Source of the DNA: Paraburkholderia solitsugae
GTDB lineage: Bacteria; Pseudomonadota; Gammaproteobacteria; Burkholderiales; Burkholderiaceae
Reading direction: 5' to 3'
NCBI RefSeq assembly: GCF_013177695.1
Contig: NZ_WOEY01000013.1
Span: 1-64,000, forward strand
Length of the DNA: 64,000 nt
Shown in pieces: positions 1-9,190 of the stretch; position 1 is the stretch's first letter, and the number at the start of each line of letters is the position of its first letter. The notes under the pieces were generated by a model. The model was not told the origin of the DNA. It saw nothing but the letters and a program-made list of their open reading frames with translations, and ran no database searches. A program made the position numbers and the translations under genes.

Positions 1-1
1 G

Positions 2-1924
2 CCGCTCGTGGCGCTGTCGTTGTACGAGCAGGCTGCCGAGGCCGCCTCGGAAAACGGCCTCAACCACGGCAACGCGCTGGCTCACGAACTCGCGTCGGGA
101 TGCTCCGAGGCGAACGGGCTGCTCAGTGCGGCACGCCATCACAGCCGTCGCGCGATCGACAGTTACACGCGTTGGGGCGCGCTGGCCAAAGTCAGGCAGC
201 TCGAACGTGCCCAGCGTCCTGCCCAGCTTTCGCTCGAACGGCTCGTGACATCGCGGCCTTCGGTCGAAATCCCCGATGCGCAGCAGCAGTTCGACCTCGT
301 GTCCGCATTGAAGTCGTCGCAGGCGCTGTCCGAGGAAATCGTGCTGGACAAGCTCATCCACACACTCGTCACGCTCGCCATCGTTCACGCCGGTGCGCAA
401 AGCGGGATGCTGATCCTGTTGAAGGCTAATGTGCCGGTCGTCGAGGCGATTGGGCGGGACGAGCCAGGTGGCGTTCAGGTGACGCTGGGTGAAGACAAGG
501 TGACGCGTGAGGCTGTGCCGGCTTCGGTGTTGTACACGGCATTGCGCACCCGCAAGCCGGTCGTGGTGGAAGACGCGCAAGGCGATCCGCGGTTCTCATT
601 CGACGTTTCCTTTTCGAACCGTTCCGTTCGTTCCGTGTGCTGTTTGCCGCTGGTCAAACAGGGTAACGTCGTTGGCGTGCTCTATCTGGAGAATAATCTG
701 ACCGCGGGCGTGTTCACGGCGAGCCGCACATCGGTGCTGGAAATGCTGGCGTCGCAAGCCGCTATTTCACTTGAAACAGCCCGTCTGTACGCCGAACTCG
801 TGGAGGAAAACAAGCGGCGCCAGGAAACGGAAATGGCGTTGCGCATGAGTGAGGAGGCGCTCGCTCTTGGGCAACGGATCAGTCGTTCGGGAAGCTATAT
901 CTGGAACACGTTGACGGGCGAGCGCTACTGGTCGAAAGAGCTTTATAACGTGTTCGGCCTGCCGATCGAGGCGGGGAGTCCGAGTACCCAGGCGGTCCTC
1001 GAACGGATTCATCCGGAAGACGTTGGCCTCTACCAGGAGGCTGTCACACGGGCCGCGCACAACCGCACGCCGTTCCGGCAGAAGTATCGGATCGTGACGC
1101 CGGACGGCGCGGTCAAATATCTCGAGGTGCTTGGCGAGCCGTCGGGTGTCAGCAACTTTGTTGGCGTCGTCACGGATTTCACGGATCGGCACACGACCGA
1201 ACTGGCGTTGCAGAACGCCAAGATCGAACTGGCGAAAGCGTCGCGGGCGACCACGATGGGCGAGCTGGCTGCTTCCATCGCGCACGAAATCAATCAACCG
1301 CTGGCGTCGATCGTGTCGAATGCGAGCGCGGGGGTACGCTGGCTCAACCGTCCCGTGCCGGACATTCCGGAAGCGCTAGGAGGCTTGCGCGATATCGTGA
1401 AAGACGGCAAACGGGCCGGCGACATCATCAGGGCGCTGCAGTCTCTGGCGAAGGAAGCGAAGCCGAGCTTCGTTCCCACCTCGGTCGACGGAGTGGTTCG
1501 TGAAGTGTTCGATCTCGCGGCCGCTGAAGTCGAGCAGCGAAGTCTTGCCGTGCGACTCGATCTGGCGGCTGGCCGCTCCGTGATGGCCGACCGGGTGCAA
1601 TTGCAGCAGGTTCTGTTCAACCTCGTCATGAACGCCGCGGATGCAATGAGCCATCTCGACGCGAAGCAGCGCTTGTTGAGCGTCACATCCCGCGTCGACG
1701 CTCGGGGATCGGTGGTCGTGTCCGTGCAGGACAATGGAAGCGGGATCAGCGAGGAGATCGGGTCGCGTATTTTCGACGCCTTCTTTACGACAAAGAAAAC
1801 CGGCATGGGCATGGGACTTGCCATCTGCAAATCCATCATTGAAGCGCACGGCGGGACGCTGAGCGCCGTTCCCGGCTACCCCCGCGGGACGATCTTTGCC
1901 TTCACGCTGCCGACTGCCGCCTAG
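2..1924 (+). CDS. Hybrid sensor: GAF-PAS-histidine kinase (5' end outside window)
   Basis: This is the C-terminal part of a large sensor histidine kinase; the frame is open to the window edge, so the true start lies upstream. The first ~80 visible residues (LYEQAAEAASENG, RWGALAKVRQLER) resemble the end of the helical region of trifunctional Ser/Thr-kinase/ATPase/histidine kinase proteins. Counting from the Met at nt 8, a GAF domain covers about residues 95-260, a PAS domain 285-400, and the HisKA H-box IAHEINQPLASI places the phospho-accepting His near residue 426. The HATPase domain follows, with its N-box (FNLVMNAADAM), G1 box (DNGSGI) and G2 box (GMGMGLAICKSI). It should autophosphorylate and feed a FixJ-type regulator; none is adjacent here. 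Its last 23 bp overlap the convergent regulator gene. The signal sensed is unknown. Confidence 0.85.
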   Translation, partial: PLVALSLYEQAAEAASENGLNHGNALAHELASGCSEANGLLSAARHHSRRAIDSYTRWGALAKVRQLERAQRPAQLSLERLVTSRPSVEIPDAQQQFDLVSALKSSQALSEEIVLDKLIHTLVTLAIVHAGAQSGMLILLKANVPVVEAIGRDEPGGVQVTLGEDKVTREAVPASVLYTALRTRKPVVVEDAQGDPRFSFDVSFSNRSVRSVCCLPLVKQGNVVGVLYLENNLTAGVFTASRTSVLEMLASQAAISLETARLYAELVEENKRRQETEMALRMSEEALALGQRISRSGSYIWNTLTGERYWSKELYNVFGLPIEAGSPSTQAVLERIHPEDVGLYQEAVTRAAHNRTPFRQKYRIVTPDGAVKYLEVLGEPSGVSNFVGVVTDFTDRHTTELALQNAKIELAKASRATTMGELAASIAHEINQPLASIVSNASAGVRWLNRPVPDIPEALGGLRDIVKDGKRAGDIIRALQSLAKEAKPSFVPTSVDGVVREVFDLAAAEVEQRSLAVRLDLAAGRSVMADRVQLQQVLFNLVMNAADAMSHLDAKQRLLSVTSRVDARGSVVVSVQDNGSGISEEIGSRIFDAFFTTKKTGMGMGLAICKSIIEAHGGTLSAVPGYPRGTIFAFTLPTAA

Positions 1925-3353
1925 CAGGAAGATAGCGCGCATGTCGCGCGGCGATGTCGTCCTGCTCGCCTTCCGCCTGGAGCTTTGCCATCGCATACGC
2001 ACGGGTCGATTCGGACAGGCGATACTTCGCCACTGGACCCTCGAATTCAACGCCGACAAGCGATTTTGCGACCAGCTCGCCAATGCTGCCGATCGCGTTC
2101 GCCACCGTGTACGCCTCGTCGCACACGACCGCGCACATCGCCTCGAACGTAAAGGCGTCGCCGAATACCGCGAGACGCCGGAACAGCGACCGGGCGTTCT
2201 GATCGAGTATCGCGAAGCTCCAGTCGAACGTCGCGCGCAAGGTCTGATGGCGCGGCAGCGCGGTCCTGTAACCGCCCGCCAGAATCGCCATGCGATCGTC
2301 CAGCCGGCGATGCACGCCTTCCACGCCGAGCGCGACGACGCGAGCCGCCGCGAGCTCGATCGCCAGCGGAATGCCGTCAAGCCGCCGGCAAATCTCGCCG
2401 ACGAGCTGGAGTTCTGTGCTGTCGCTGGCCACTTTTCCTTGCAATGAATTGGCGTGTCGCAGAAACAGATTCACCGCCGAACACCGCAGGATGTCCGCAT
2501 CGGTGGAGTGAGGCGGCGGCACATCCAGCGGTTCAACCCGAAACACCGTCTCGGGCATGATGCGCAGCGGCTCTCTGCTCGTGACGAGCACGCGGAGCGC
2601 ATCGTTGCCGGCAACCAGTGCTTCGACGATGTGCGCCATGATGCCGATCACATGCTCCGCGTTATCGAGTACAAGCAGCCTGCACTGCCGGGCGAGAGCC
2701 GCCACCACCTGCTCGACATCGACTTGCGGATCGTGCACGGACAGCCCGCAGCGCTCGACGATGGCGCGGAGTACGGCCTCCTCGGTGGTCAACTGGGCCA
2801 GTTCGACAAAACAGACGGGCTCCTCAAAGTCCGCCGAGCTATGGTGTGCTGCTTCGACAGCGACGCTCGTTTTGCCAATGCCGCCGGCGCCCACCAGCGT
2901 CAACACATGTGTCTGTTCCAGCAGCGCGCGGATTTGCCTGACCGCCAGGTCGCGCCCCAGCAGGCCGGATTTAGGCGGCGGCAGACGGCGAGCACGCAAC
3001 GCCTGCGAGCCGGATGCCCGTACGCCGGATGCCCGTACGCCGGCTTCGTCGGACAGGACGTTTTTCCGGCGCTGGCGAAGCTGATACCCGCGCCCGGGCA
3101 CGGTGAGAATCAGATCCCGGTCCTGACCGAGTACTTTGCGCAGTGCGGACAGATGGACCTGAATGTTGTTTTCTTCGACGATGGTGTCCGGCCAGACGAT
3201 AGTCATCAACTCGTCTTTCGTGACGAGACGACCATCAGCGGAAGCCACGGCGGCAAGGATGTCGAAAGCGCGGGACCCGAGCGGAACGGTTTCGCCGTTC
3301 CGCTGCAGCGTGCGCATCTCGAGATCGATCTGAAAGCGGCCTAATTCGATCAT
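1902..3353 (-). CDS. Winged-helix DNA-binding / NB-ARC-like ATPase regulator, short form
   Basis: The first ~100 residues form an OmpR/ToxR-type winged helix (LGSRAFDILAAV, EENNIQVHLSALRK, PGRGYQL at the wing). An AAA/NB-ARC-like ATPase follows, with Walker A GAGGIGKTS and Walker B RLLVLDNAEHV, ending in the HQTLRATFDWSFAIL segment seen in this family. It is a cytoplasmic transcription factor whose target is not shown. I chose the ATG at 3353, where the winged-helix fold begins (MIELGRFQI); the frame is open upstream to 3449 but that part has no domain character. The protein is 483 aa, whereas the full-length paralogue at 12,118 is 995 aa and has a TPR-like C-terminal half, so this one stops just after the ATPase. 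The linker carries an in-frame 15-bp tandem repeat (GVRAS twice). Confidence 0.8.
   Translation of the reverse strand: MIELGRFQIDLEMRTLQRNGETVPLGSRAFDILAAVASADGRLVTKDELMTIVWPDTIVEENNIQVHLSALRKVLGQDRDLILTVPGRGYQLRQRRKNVLSDEAGVRASGVRASGSQALRARRLPPPKSGLLGRDLAVRQIRALLEQTHVLTLVGAGGIGKTSVAVEAAHHSSADFEEPVCFVELAQLTTEEAVLRAIVERCGLSVHDPQVDVEQVVAALARQCRLLVLDNAEHVIGIMAHIVEALVAGNDALRVLVTSREPLRIMPETVFRVEPLDVPPPHSTDADILRCSAVNLFLRHANSLQGKVASDSTELQLVGEICRRLDGIPLAIELAAARVVALGVEGVHRRLDDRMAILAGGYRTALPRHQTLRATFDWSFAILDQNARSLFRRLAVFGDAFTFEAMCAVVCDEAYTVANAIGSIGELVAKSLVGVEFEGPVAKYRLSESTRAYAMAKLQAEGEQDDIAARHARYLPARRQSAA
3009..3043. repeat. 15-bp in-frame tandem repeat inside a regulator gene
   Basis: The unit GCCGGATGCCCGTAC occurs twice perfectly (3009-3023 and 3024-3038) and is followed by the first five bases of a third copy. 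It is a multiple of three, so gain or loss of units would only lengthen or shorten the linker between the winged helix and the ATPase. Confidence 0.85.
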
Positions 3354-3588
3354 GACTTTTTCAGGTTCAGGAGCAGTGAGCGAGTCACGGAAAAGATCTT
3401 GAGTGCCGGCGGCGCGGGGGAGGCAGTCGCGGGCGCCGGAGCTTGGCACGCTCGAAAGTACCGCGCCATGACTTAGGTGTCTTGTATGTTAGTGCGATGC
3501 TTTGTAGGAAAGTCTATGGGCGCAGCCGGGGTGACGCTTGCCCGGTCTAGCTACCTTCTGATCAAGCCGCGACGAGCCGATGGCTGGT

Positions 3589-4503
3589 TCAGATTCCGCT
3601 CTGTCTGCGCCACGTGCCCGGCGGTGTGCCGACCAGTTGCGAGAAGGTTCGCGTGAAGTGGCTTTGATCGGAGAAACCGCATGCGATGGCAATGTCCGAC
3701 AGGGACGAGTCGGAATGCCTGAGCAACTCGCGCGCGCGATCGATGCGCTGCTCCAGCAGCCATTGATGCGGTGTGCGATGCGTGGTTTCACGAAACGCAC
3801 GGATGAAGTAGCTGCGCGACAGGTTGCAGGCGCTCGCGATCTCACCCAGCGAAACGTTGCCCTGCGTCTTCGCGAGCAGCATGTCTTTGGCGCGCGCTTC
3901 GTGCAGACTCGAGAGCCGCGAGCTTTTCCTGTTCGATTGCGCCGGCGCATTGCCGTACTGGTCGATCAGATGCGTCCCGATCGTAACGCCCAGTTGCTCG
4001 ACAAAGAGTGGGCTTGCTTCGCTCTGGCTATCCAGTGTCAGCGCCAATACTTGCGCGAGGTGGCCGAAGATCGGGTCTTTGCGGCCCGCCGGCGACGAGA
4101 ACCCCTCGATGGCCGCGCCGTTTCGCTCATAGCAGGCGTTGGCGATAAAAGCGCGCGACAGCTCGACCAGCACGAAATCGAAAACGCCATGCACGTCGGC
4201 CCGGTAGTCTTCTTCAAAATTACGTATGTAGACCGAATCTTTTTCGAAGTCGTGCGAGGTAGACCGGTTCCCTGAAAAAATCCGCCTGCGATGGCCCGCT
4301 GCCAGCGAAACGCCAATCAGGAAGCCGCGATCCGAAGCCGGGGTTGCAACTTCACTGGTCTTCTCGTGGCGCCTGCATTTGCGATAAAACGTGAATTCAC
4401 CCGTGTTGAGTTCCAGGTCCTTGTGCAACTGACTCGAAAGGCAACCCAGCGAGTCCTTCTGCCGCGCTACCGTGGCGGTGGCCGTTTCCGCACCGTTAAA
4501 CAT
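3589..4503 (-). CDS. AraC-family transcriptional regulator
   Basis: A 304-aa protein with an N-terminal ligand/dimerisation region and a C-terminal double helix-turn-helix of the AraC/XylS type (about residues 195-300). The HTH motifs are LGEIASACNLSRSYFIRAFRE and LSDIAIACGFSDQSHFTRTF, followed by the family's typical VGTPPGTWRR end. The start is supported by a strong Shine-Dalgarno (GGAGGTGA, 7 bases before the ATG). It lies on the same strand as the LysR gene upstream but about 200 bp from it, so it probably has its own promoter. No target gene is obvious; flanking genes are other regulators. The family assignment is firm and the function is unknown. Confidence 0.88.
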   Translation of the reverse strand: MFNGAETATATVARQKDSLGCLSSQLHKDLELNTGEFTFYRKCRRHEKTSEVATPASDRGFLIGVSLAAGHRRRIFSGNRSTSHDFEKDSVYIRNFEEDYRADVHGVFDFVLVELSRAFIANACYERNGAAIEGFSSPAGRKDPIFGHLAQVLALTLDSQSEASPLFVEQLGVTIGTHLIDQYGNAPAQSNRKSSRLSSLHEARAKDMLLAKTQGNVSLGEIASACNLSRSYFIRAFRETTHRTPHQWLLEQRIDRARELLRHSDSSLSDIAIACGFSDQSHFTRTFSQLVGTPPGTWRRQSGI

Positions 4504-4632
4504 GATCCGTCACCTCCGTTCGTCGCGCTACAGTCGCGCCAGTTTGCTTTACCAAAAGCTGGAGAGGGCGATAATCAGCATTGCTGCGCGATTATCCCGG
4601 AAATGTTGGCGTCATTCATTAATTTTCGTTCA

Positions 4633-4656
4633 GGTTCGGCGGTTCGGCGGTTCGGC
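4633..4656. repeat. Three tandem copies of GGTTCGGC
   Basis: The octamer GGTTCGGC is repeated three times without mismatch in the intergenic region between the AraC gene (4503) and the end of the LysR gene (4704). It lies 130-150 bp upstream of the AraC start, so a change in copy number could alter promoter spacing. Confidence 0.8.
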
Positions 4657-4703
4657 GATCAGATGATCCATTCCCTTCAACTTGCTTTCGATGGCGGCGG
4701 GGA

Positions 4704-5678
4704 TCAGGATTGAAGCTCTGCTTGGGGTTGCTCGAATGAGTTTTCAGATGAATCGACGGCCGCCAGATTCTCAATCCGCAGATCGAGTTTTTCCTTTAAC
4801 GACACGGTCAGGAATTCAACGAACGTCTTTATCTTCGCGTCGACGAATCGACGGGACGGATACATGACGAAAACGTTGGTTGTTTGAAGCGGGTACTCGG
4901 GAAATAGCTGAACGAGTTTTCCCTCTTTAATATCGTCCACGACTGAATAAGTGGGTACTGCGCCGACCCCGGCGCCTGCGAGCAGCGCGACTCTGAGCGC
5001 CTGCATGTTGTTGACCACGAATTGCCCGGCTAGCTCCGCGCCGGCTGTGGCATGCCCTGCGATCTCAGCCAGCCATCCGGAGGGCGGATCGAAGCTCGAA
5101 CTGGTGTGCATGAGCGTGTGGTGAGGCAGGTCGTTCACCGTGGCAATGGGATGCCGTGCGAGATAGTCCGGAGCCGCGACCAGCGTGCGCTCGCAGCGTC
5201 TTATGAGCTTGCTCACATTGCGAGAGTCCGGCAGCGCCGAGGCCGACACGATCGACACATCGAACTCGTCCTCGACCAGATTCGCCATGCGTGGCAGCAG
5301 TTTCAGATCGACGGAGACAGCCGGGAAGGCCTGCCGGTATTCGACGATGGTGGACGTCAACTGCGTCAGACCAATGTCGGGCACGGCGTGAACTCTCAAT
5401 CTGCCGCGCGGCAGCGTGTGGGCGTCGCTGGCCTCGGCTTCCGCGTCCTCGAGGTCGGCCAGGATCTTCTTGCAGCGGTGGTAGTACCGCTCGCCGCACT
5501 CGGTAAGCGAGACGTGGCGAGTCGTTCGTTGCAGCAACCGTGTATGAAGATGCGCCTCGAGCGACCCCACCGCGCGAGAAATATTGCCGGCACTGCATTC
5601 CATATGTTTGGCAACCACGCTGAAGTTGCCAGTCTCCGCGACCCGCGAAAATACGCGCATGCTGAAAAGCCTGTCCAT
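4704..5678 (-). CDS. LysR-family transcriptional regulator
   Basis: A 324-aa LysR-type regulator: N-terminal winged HTH (residues ~1-60, FSRVAETGNFSVVAKHMECS), then a periplasmic-binding-protein-like effector domain starting at RGRLRVHAVPDIG. The ATG at 5678 has AAGGAG about nine bases upstream; an in-frame GTG two codons earlier sits too close to that site. The C-terminal tail (SSENSFEQPQAELQS) is longer than usual. The neighbour downstream is an AraC gene, and the amidohydrolase operon upstream ends at 5936 on the same strand, so no divergent target gene is present. The effector is unknown. Confidence 0.87.
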   Translation of the reverse strand: MDRLFSMRVFSRVAETGNFSVVAKHMECSAGNISRAVGSLEAHLHTRLLQRTTRHVSLTECGERYYHRCKKILADLEDAEAEASDAHTLPRGRLRVHAVPDIGLTQLTSTIVEYRQAFPAVSVDLKLLPRMANLVEDEFDVSIVSASALPDSRNVSKLIRRCERTLVAAPDYLARHPIATVNDLPHHTLMHTSSSFDPPSGWLAEIAGHATAGAELAGQFVVNNMQALRVALLAGAGVGAVPTYSVVDDIKEGKLVQLFPEYPLQTTNVFVMYPSRRFVDAKIKTFVEFLTVSLKEKLDLRIENLAAVDSSENSFEQPQAELQS

Positions 5679-5864
5679 AGCCACTGACTCCTTGACGCCT
5701 GGATCCGGTTGAACTGGGCAACACGTCTTGCCTGATGTGAAGACAATACGATCAGCAACGAGATCGCGCCATCCCTACATACGGGTGCTGCACTCATCAA
5801 TCCATTCACGCCGCTCATCCGCGCGTATAGGGTGGAGCAGGGGTTGGGAGGATGTCTACGGAAG

Positions 5865-5896
5865 CGCCGGACCGCCGGACCGCCGGACCGCCGGGC
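5865..5896. repeat. 8-bp tandem repeat CGCCGGAC (three perfect, one imperfect)
   Basis: CGCCGGAC is repeated three times exactly from 5865 to 5888, with a diverged fourth copy to 5896. It lies in the gap between the LysR gene (5678) and the end of the amidohydrolase gene (5936). No coding role is visible. Confidence 0.8.
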
Positions 5897-5935
5897 CCGG
5901 CGAGCGCCCTCCATGGCAGTGGAGGGCGATTCGCG

Positions 5936-7069
5936 TCAGATCTTCAGCAGTTGTGCTGCATTGCCGCCAAGAATCAGATTCTTTTGCTCCGGCGGCAATT
6001 CGAGACGATCCAGGAACCTGACCGGCTGCTCATAACCCATATCGAAGCAATAGTCGCTGCCGAGTACCAGTCTGTCGATGCCGATGTTCTGAATCAGAAA
6101 GTCCAGCACCGGTCCGGAATGCGAGACCGTGTCATAGCTGAAACGGCGCAGATAGCTGCTCGGCTTTTGCGCCAGCCGCCGTGTTTCCGGACGGACCGTC
6201 CAGCCCGCGTCGATGCGTCCCATCAGGATCGGCAACGCGCCACCGGCGTGCGGCAGGGTAATGCGCAACTTCGGATGGCGGTCCATCACACCGCCGAGTA
6301 TCAGGTGCGAACCGGCGATCGCGGTGTCGAACGGATTGCCCAGCAGGTTGCTCAGATAGAAGTCGCGCAGCCGCGAGCCGCCGACTGTCTGCTGCGGATG
6401 CAGAAACACCGGCAGATCCAGTTGCTCGATGCGGGTAAAGACCGGTTCGAACAAGGGATCGTCGAGATCCCGGTTGTTGATGTTGGTCCCTATGTAGACC
6501 CCGCGGACACCCGGCAACTCGGACGCGCGTTCGAGCTCGTCGATCGCGTCGTGCGGGTTGAGCATCGGCAGGGTCGCCAACACCACGAAGCGAGTCGGAT
6601 GCTGCAGGTGCACGCCGGATGCCGCCGTGTTCCACGTTGCCGCAAGCTTGGCATTGAAGGCGCGGTCGGCCCAGTAGGCCATCGGCACGCTCAAAGACAG
6701 CGCCTGCATGTCGACCCCGGACGCGTCCATGTCCGCGAGCCGCTCGTCGATCTTGATGAACTTGAGCGGCAGCGGTCCCAGTCCGCCGGCCGGTGTCAGG
6801 AAGCTGAAGCTGCTGGCGTCGCGGGTGAACTTGCCGTCGAACTTCTGTCCCTCGCCGCCTACCAGCTCGCAGTAGCTCTCCGGGTAGTAGTGAGCGTGAA
6901 TGTCGATCGATCTGACGGTGCCCGCTGCGCCTGCGGTCACCACGCTGCCGGCGGCGGGCCCGGTGGCCGTGGCTGACGCCGGCAGTGCCGATGCGAGGCC
7001 GCCGGCAAGCGCGGCCATCGTCCCGAGCAGCTTGCGGCGTTTCGGTGAAACACAACACATACAATCCAT
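5936..7069 (-). CDS. Tat-exported amidohydrolase-2 / ACMSD-like decarboxylase
   Basis: A 377-aa member of the amidohydrolase-2 family, which includes aminocarboxymuconate-semialdehyde and resorcylate-type decarboxylases. An N-terminal twin-arginine signal (KRRKLLGTMAALAGG, then an alanine-rich stretch) predicts export, unusual for this mostly cytoplasmic family. Metal-site candidates are the HAH of SIDIHAHYYPE (near residue 57), His in FLHPQ, His in LPHAGG and the Asp of LGSDYCF. AAGGAG precedes the ATG. It is the last gene of a minus-strand run with the symporter, FAD monooxygenase and VOC genes, 29 bp after the symporter stop, so it probably acts on the same aromatic or heterocyclic substrate. 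The exact reaction (decarboxylation or hydrolysis) cannot be read from sequence. Confidence 0.8.
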   Translation of the reverse strand: MDCMCCVSPKRRKLLGTMAALAGGLASALPASATATGPAAGSVVTAGAAGTVRSIDIHAHYYPESYCELVGGEGQKFDGKFTRDASSFSFLTPAGGLGPLPLKFIKIDERLADMDASGVDMQALSLSVPMAYWADRAFNAKLAATWNTAASGVHLQHPTRFVVLATLPMLNPHDAIDELERASELPGVRGVYIGTNINNRDLDDPLFEPVFTRIEQLDLPVFLHPQQTVGGSRLRDFYLSNLLGNPFDTAIAGSHLILGGVMDRHPKLRITLPHAGGALPILMGRIDAGWTVRPETRRLAQKPSSYLRRFSYDTVSHSGPVLDFLIQNIGIDRLVLGSDYCFDMGYEQPVRFLDRLELPPEQKNLILGGNAAQLLKI

Positions 7070-7098
7070 GAACCGGTCTCCTTGGTTTGCTTTTAGGG

Positions 7099-8757
7099 TT
7101 ATCCGTGCTTCACCATGCCGAGCTCGCAGTCGACGAGCTGGTTGCCGTACAGCGCACGTTCGCGCGCGCCACGTGGCGAGGTGTCGGTGATCGAGAAGAG
7201 GAACACACCGGCGAAGGCAACGATCATCGAGAAGAGCGCCGGGTATTCGTACGGGTAGATCGCATGTGCGTGTCCAAGCACCTGCACCCAGACTGTCGGG
7301 CTAAGAATCGTCAGGGTCACCGCCGTGATCAACCCGAGCGAGCCGCCGAGCACCGCGCCTCGCGTAGTCAGGCCGCGCCAGTAAATCGAAAGAAGCAACA
7401 CCGGAAAGTTCGAGCTGGCCGCAATCGAGAAAGTCAGGCTGACGATGAACGCGATGTTCTGCTTCTCGAAGGCAATGCCCAGCAGAATCGCGAGCACGCC
7501 GAGCACAAGCGTGGTGATCCGCGACACGTGCAGTTCTTCGCGGTCCGTGGCTGCGCCGCGGCGAATCACATTCGCGTACAGATCATGCGAGACGGCCGAG
7601 GAACCGGCGAGCGTCAGACCCGCGACGACGGCGAGAATCGTCGAGAAGGCGACCGCGCAGATGAAGCCGAGAAACACGTTGCCGCCTACTGCATGCGCGA
7701 GATGGATGGCCACCATATTCACGCCGCCGATCACCGCGCCGGAGGCCGTGTGATATTGCGGATCGGTCGCGACCAGCGCAATCGTGCCGAAGCCGATGAT
7801 GATGATCAGCGCGTAGCCGATGCCGACAATGCCCGTCGCGTACAGAATGCTTTTTCTGGCGGCCTTCGCGTCGCCGACCGTGAAAAAGCGCATCAGGATA
7901 TGCGGCAATCCGGCCGTGCCGAAGATCAACGCCAGGCCGAGCGAGACGGCGGAAACCGGGTCCGACACGAGGCCGCCCGGCCGCATGATCGCGGCATGCT
8001 TCGGATGGGCGAGGATCGCCTGTGCGAAGAGGGCATTCAGACTGAAGCCGAAGTGGCTGAGTACCATGAACGCCATGAAGGCGGCGCCCGCCAGCAGCAA
8101 GGCTGCCTTGATGATCTGAATCCATGTCGTGGCGAGCATGCCGCCGAAAAACACGTACACGACCATCAGTACGCCGACCATGACGACCGCGATCGTATAG
8201 TTGAAACCGAACAGCAATTCGACGAGCTTGCCGGCGCCGACCATCTGGGAGACGAGATAGAGCAGTACGATGACGATCGAGCTCGAGGCGGCGAAGGCGC
8301 GGATCGGCCGCTGTTGCAGTCGATAGGACACCACGTCGGCCAGCGTATAGCGCCCGAGATTGCGCAGCGGCTCGGCAATCAGAAAGAGAATGATGGGCCA
8401 GCTGGCGAGAAAGCCGATCGAATAGATCAGACCGTCATAGCCGCTCGTGAAAACCAGCGCGGAAATGCCGAGCAGTGAAGCGGCGGACATATAGTCGCCG
8501 GCGATCGCCCAGCCGTTCTGGAGGGCCGTGATCTTGCCGCCGGCCGCATAGTGGTCGGAAACGCTATGGTTCTTTTTTGCCGCCCAGCGGGTGATGAATA
8601 GCGTCGAGGCGACGAAAAGCAGGAACATGCCGATCGCGATCGGATTGTGCGAGCGCGCCGGCGCTGCGGTTTCGGCGGCGACGGCGGGCAGGGCGGCGAG
8701 GGCACCGATCAGTGCCGCGCTCAACAACCGGCCATGCCATAGAGGATTGCGTTTCAT
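7099..8757 (-). CDS. Sodium:solute symporter, acetate-permease (ActP) type
   Basis: A 552-aa inner-membrane SSF-family symporter with a cleavable-looking leader (residues 1-28, ending PAVAAE) and about 13 hydrophobic segments. The stretch [16 protein letters not shown] is characteristic of the ActP branch, which takes up acetate, pyruvate or glycolate with cations. Its ATG overlaps the stop of the DUF485 gene by 4 bp (ATGA), and AAGGAG precedes it; this gene order (yjcH-actP) is normal for the family. Here the pair sits inside an aromatic-catabolism operon, so the carried substrate may be a different carboxylate. Family certain, substrate inferred. Confidence 0.88.
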   Translation of the reverse strand: MKRNPLWHGRLLSAALIGALAALPAVAAETAAPARSHNPIAIGMFLLFVASTLFITRWAAKKNHSVSDHYAAGGKITALQNGWAIAGDYMSAASLLGISALVFTSGYDGLIYSIGFLASWPIILFLIAEPLRNLGRYTLADVVSYRLQQRPIRAFAASSSIVIVLLYLVSQMVGAGKLVELLFGFNYTIAVVMVGVLMVVYVFFGGMLATTWIQIIKAALLLAGAAFMAFMVLSHFGFSLNALFAQAILAHPKHAAIMRPGGLVSDPVSAVSLGLALIFGTAGLPHILMRFFTVGDAKAARKSILYATGIVGIGYALIIIIGFGTIALVATDPQYHTASGAVIGGVNMVAIHLAHAVGGNVFLGFICAVAFSTILAVVAGLTLAGSSAVSHDLYANVIRRGAATDREELHVSRITTLVLGVLAILLGIAFEKQNIAFIVSLTFSIAASSNFPVLLLSIYWRGLTTRGAVLGGSLGLITAVTLTILSPTVWVQVLGHAHAIYPYEYPALFSMIVAFAGVFLFSITDTSPRGARERALYGNQLVDCELGMVKHG

Positions 8758-9116
8758 TTCCGTGCTCCTTGTCGGATTTCATTCACGGCGCGGTCCTGGG
8801 TGGTATTGGCGCGCGCGACATACACCGCGACCAGCACGAACGTAAAGACGAACATGCCGAAGCCGATCGGAATCCCCCACGTTGCCGGATAGCCGTCGAC
8901 GATTGGCCGACCGAGCAGCATCGGTGCGAACGCAAGCGTGAGAATGAAGGCAAAGTAAACAGCCAGCATCAGGGTCGTGAGCGTCCACGAGAAGGTGCGT
9001 CGCGCTCGCACGAGTGCGCGAAAACGCGGATCGTCGAGTAGCGGATTTGCGGGGGGCGGCGGGTCGCTGACGACGGGCTGCGCGCTCATCGGATAGGTTG
9101 GGGCGCCATGTTCCAC
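8754..9116 (-). CDS. DUF485 membrane protein (YjcH type)
   Basis: A 120-aa protein with two membrane segments (around residues 50-72 and 83-105), matching DUF485 partners of ActP symporters. It starts with GTG at 9116, supported by AAAGGAGACAAA directly upstream; the next ATG would leave the Shine-Dalgarno too far away. The stop overlaps the symporter start by 4 bp, implying translational coupling. In the family it is found with ActP, probably as an accessory of the transporter, but its molecular role is not established. Confidence 0.85.
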   Translation of the reverse strand: MEHGAPTYPMSAQPVVSDPPPPANPLLDDPRFRALVRARRTFSWTLTTLMLAVYFAFILTLAFAPMLLGRPIVDGYPATWGIPIGFGMFVFTFVLVAVYVARANTTQDRAVNEIRQGARK

Positions 9117-9190
9117 TTTGTCTCCTTTCGAAACGACTTCTTATCGGTGCTGCCGCAGTTGATCGAACCCGCCGCAAGCACAACGAACAT

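Noticed and set aside
1376..3344. Long open frames antisense to the histidine kinase and the first winged-helix regulator
   Set aside because: High-GC shadows: they follow the codon pattern of the opposite strand, have Arg/Ala-rich random composition and no domain motifs or ribosome sites.
7087..8478. A 463-codon plus-strand frame opposite the symporter gene
   Set aside because: Composition (Arg, Asp, His, Gln rich) is typical of the complement of a membrane-protein gene; the symporter on the minus strand explains the region fully.
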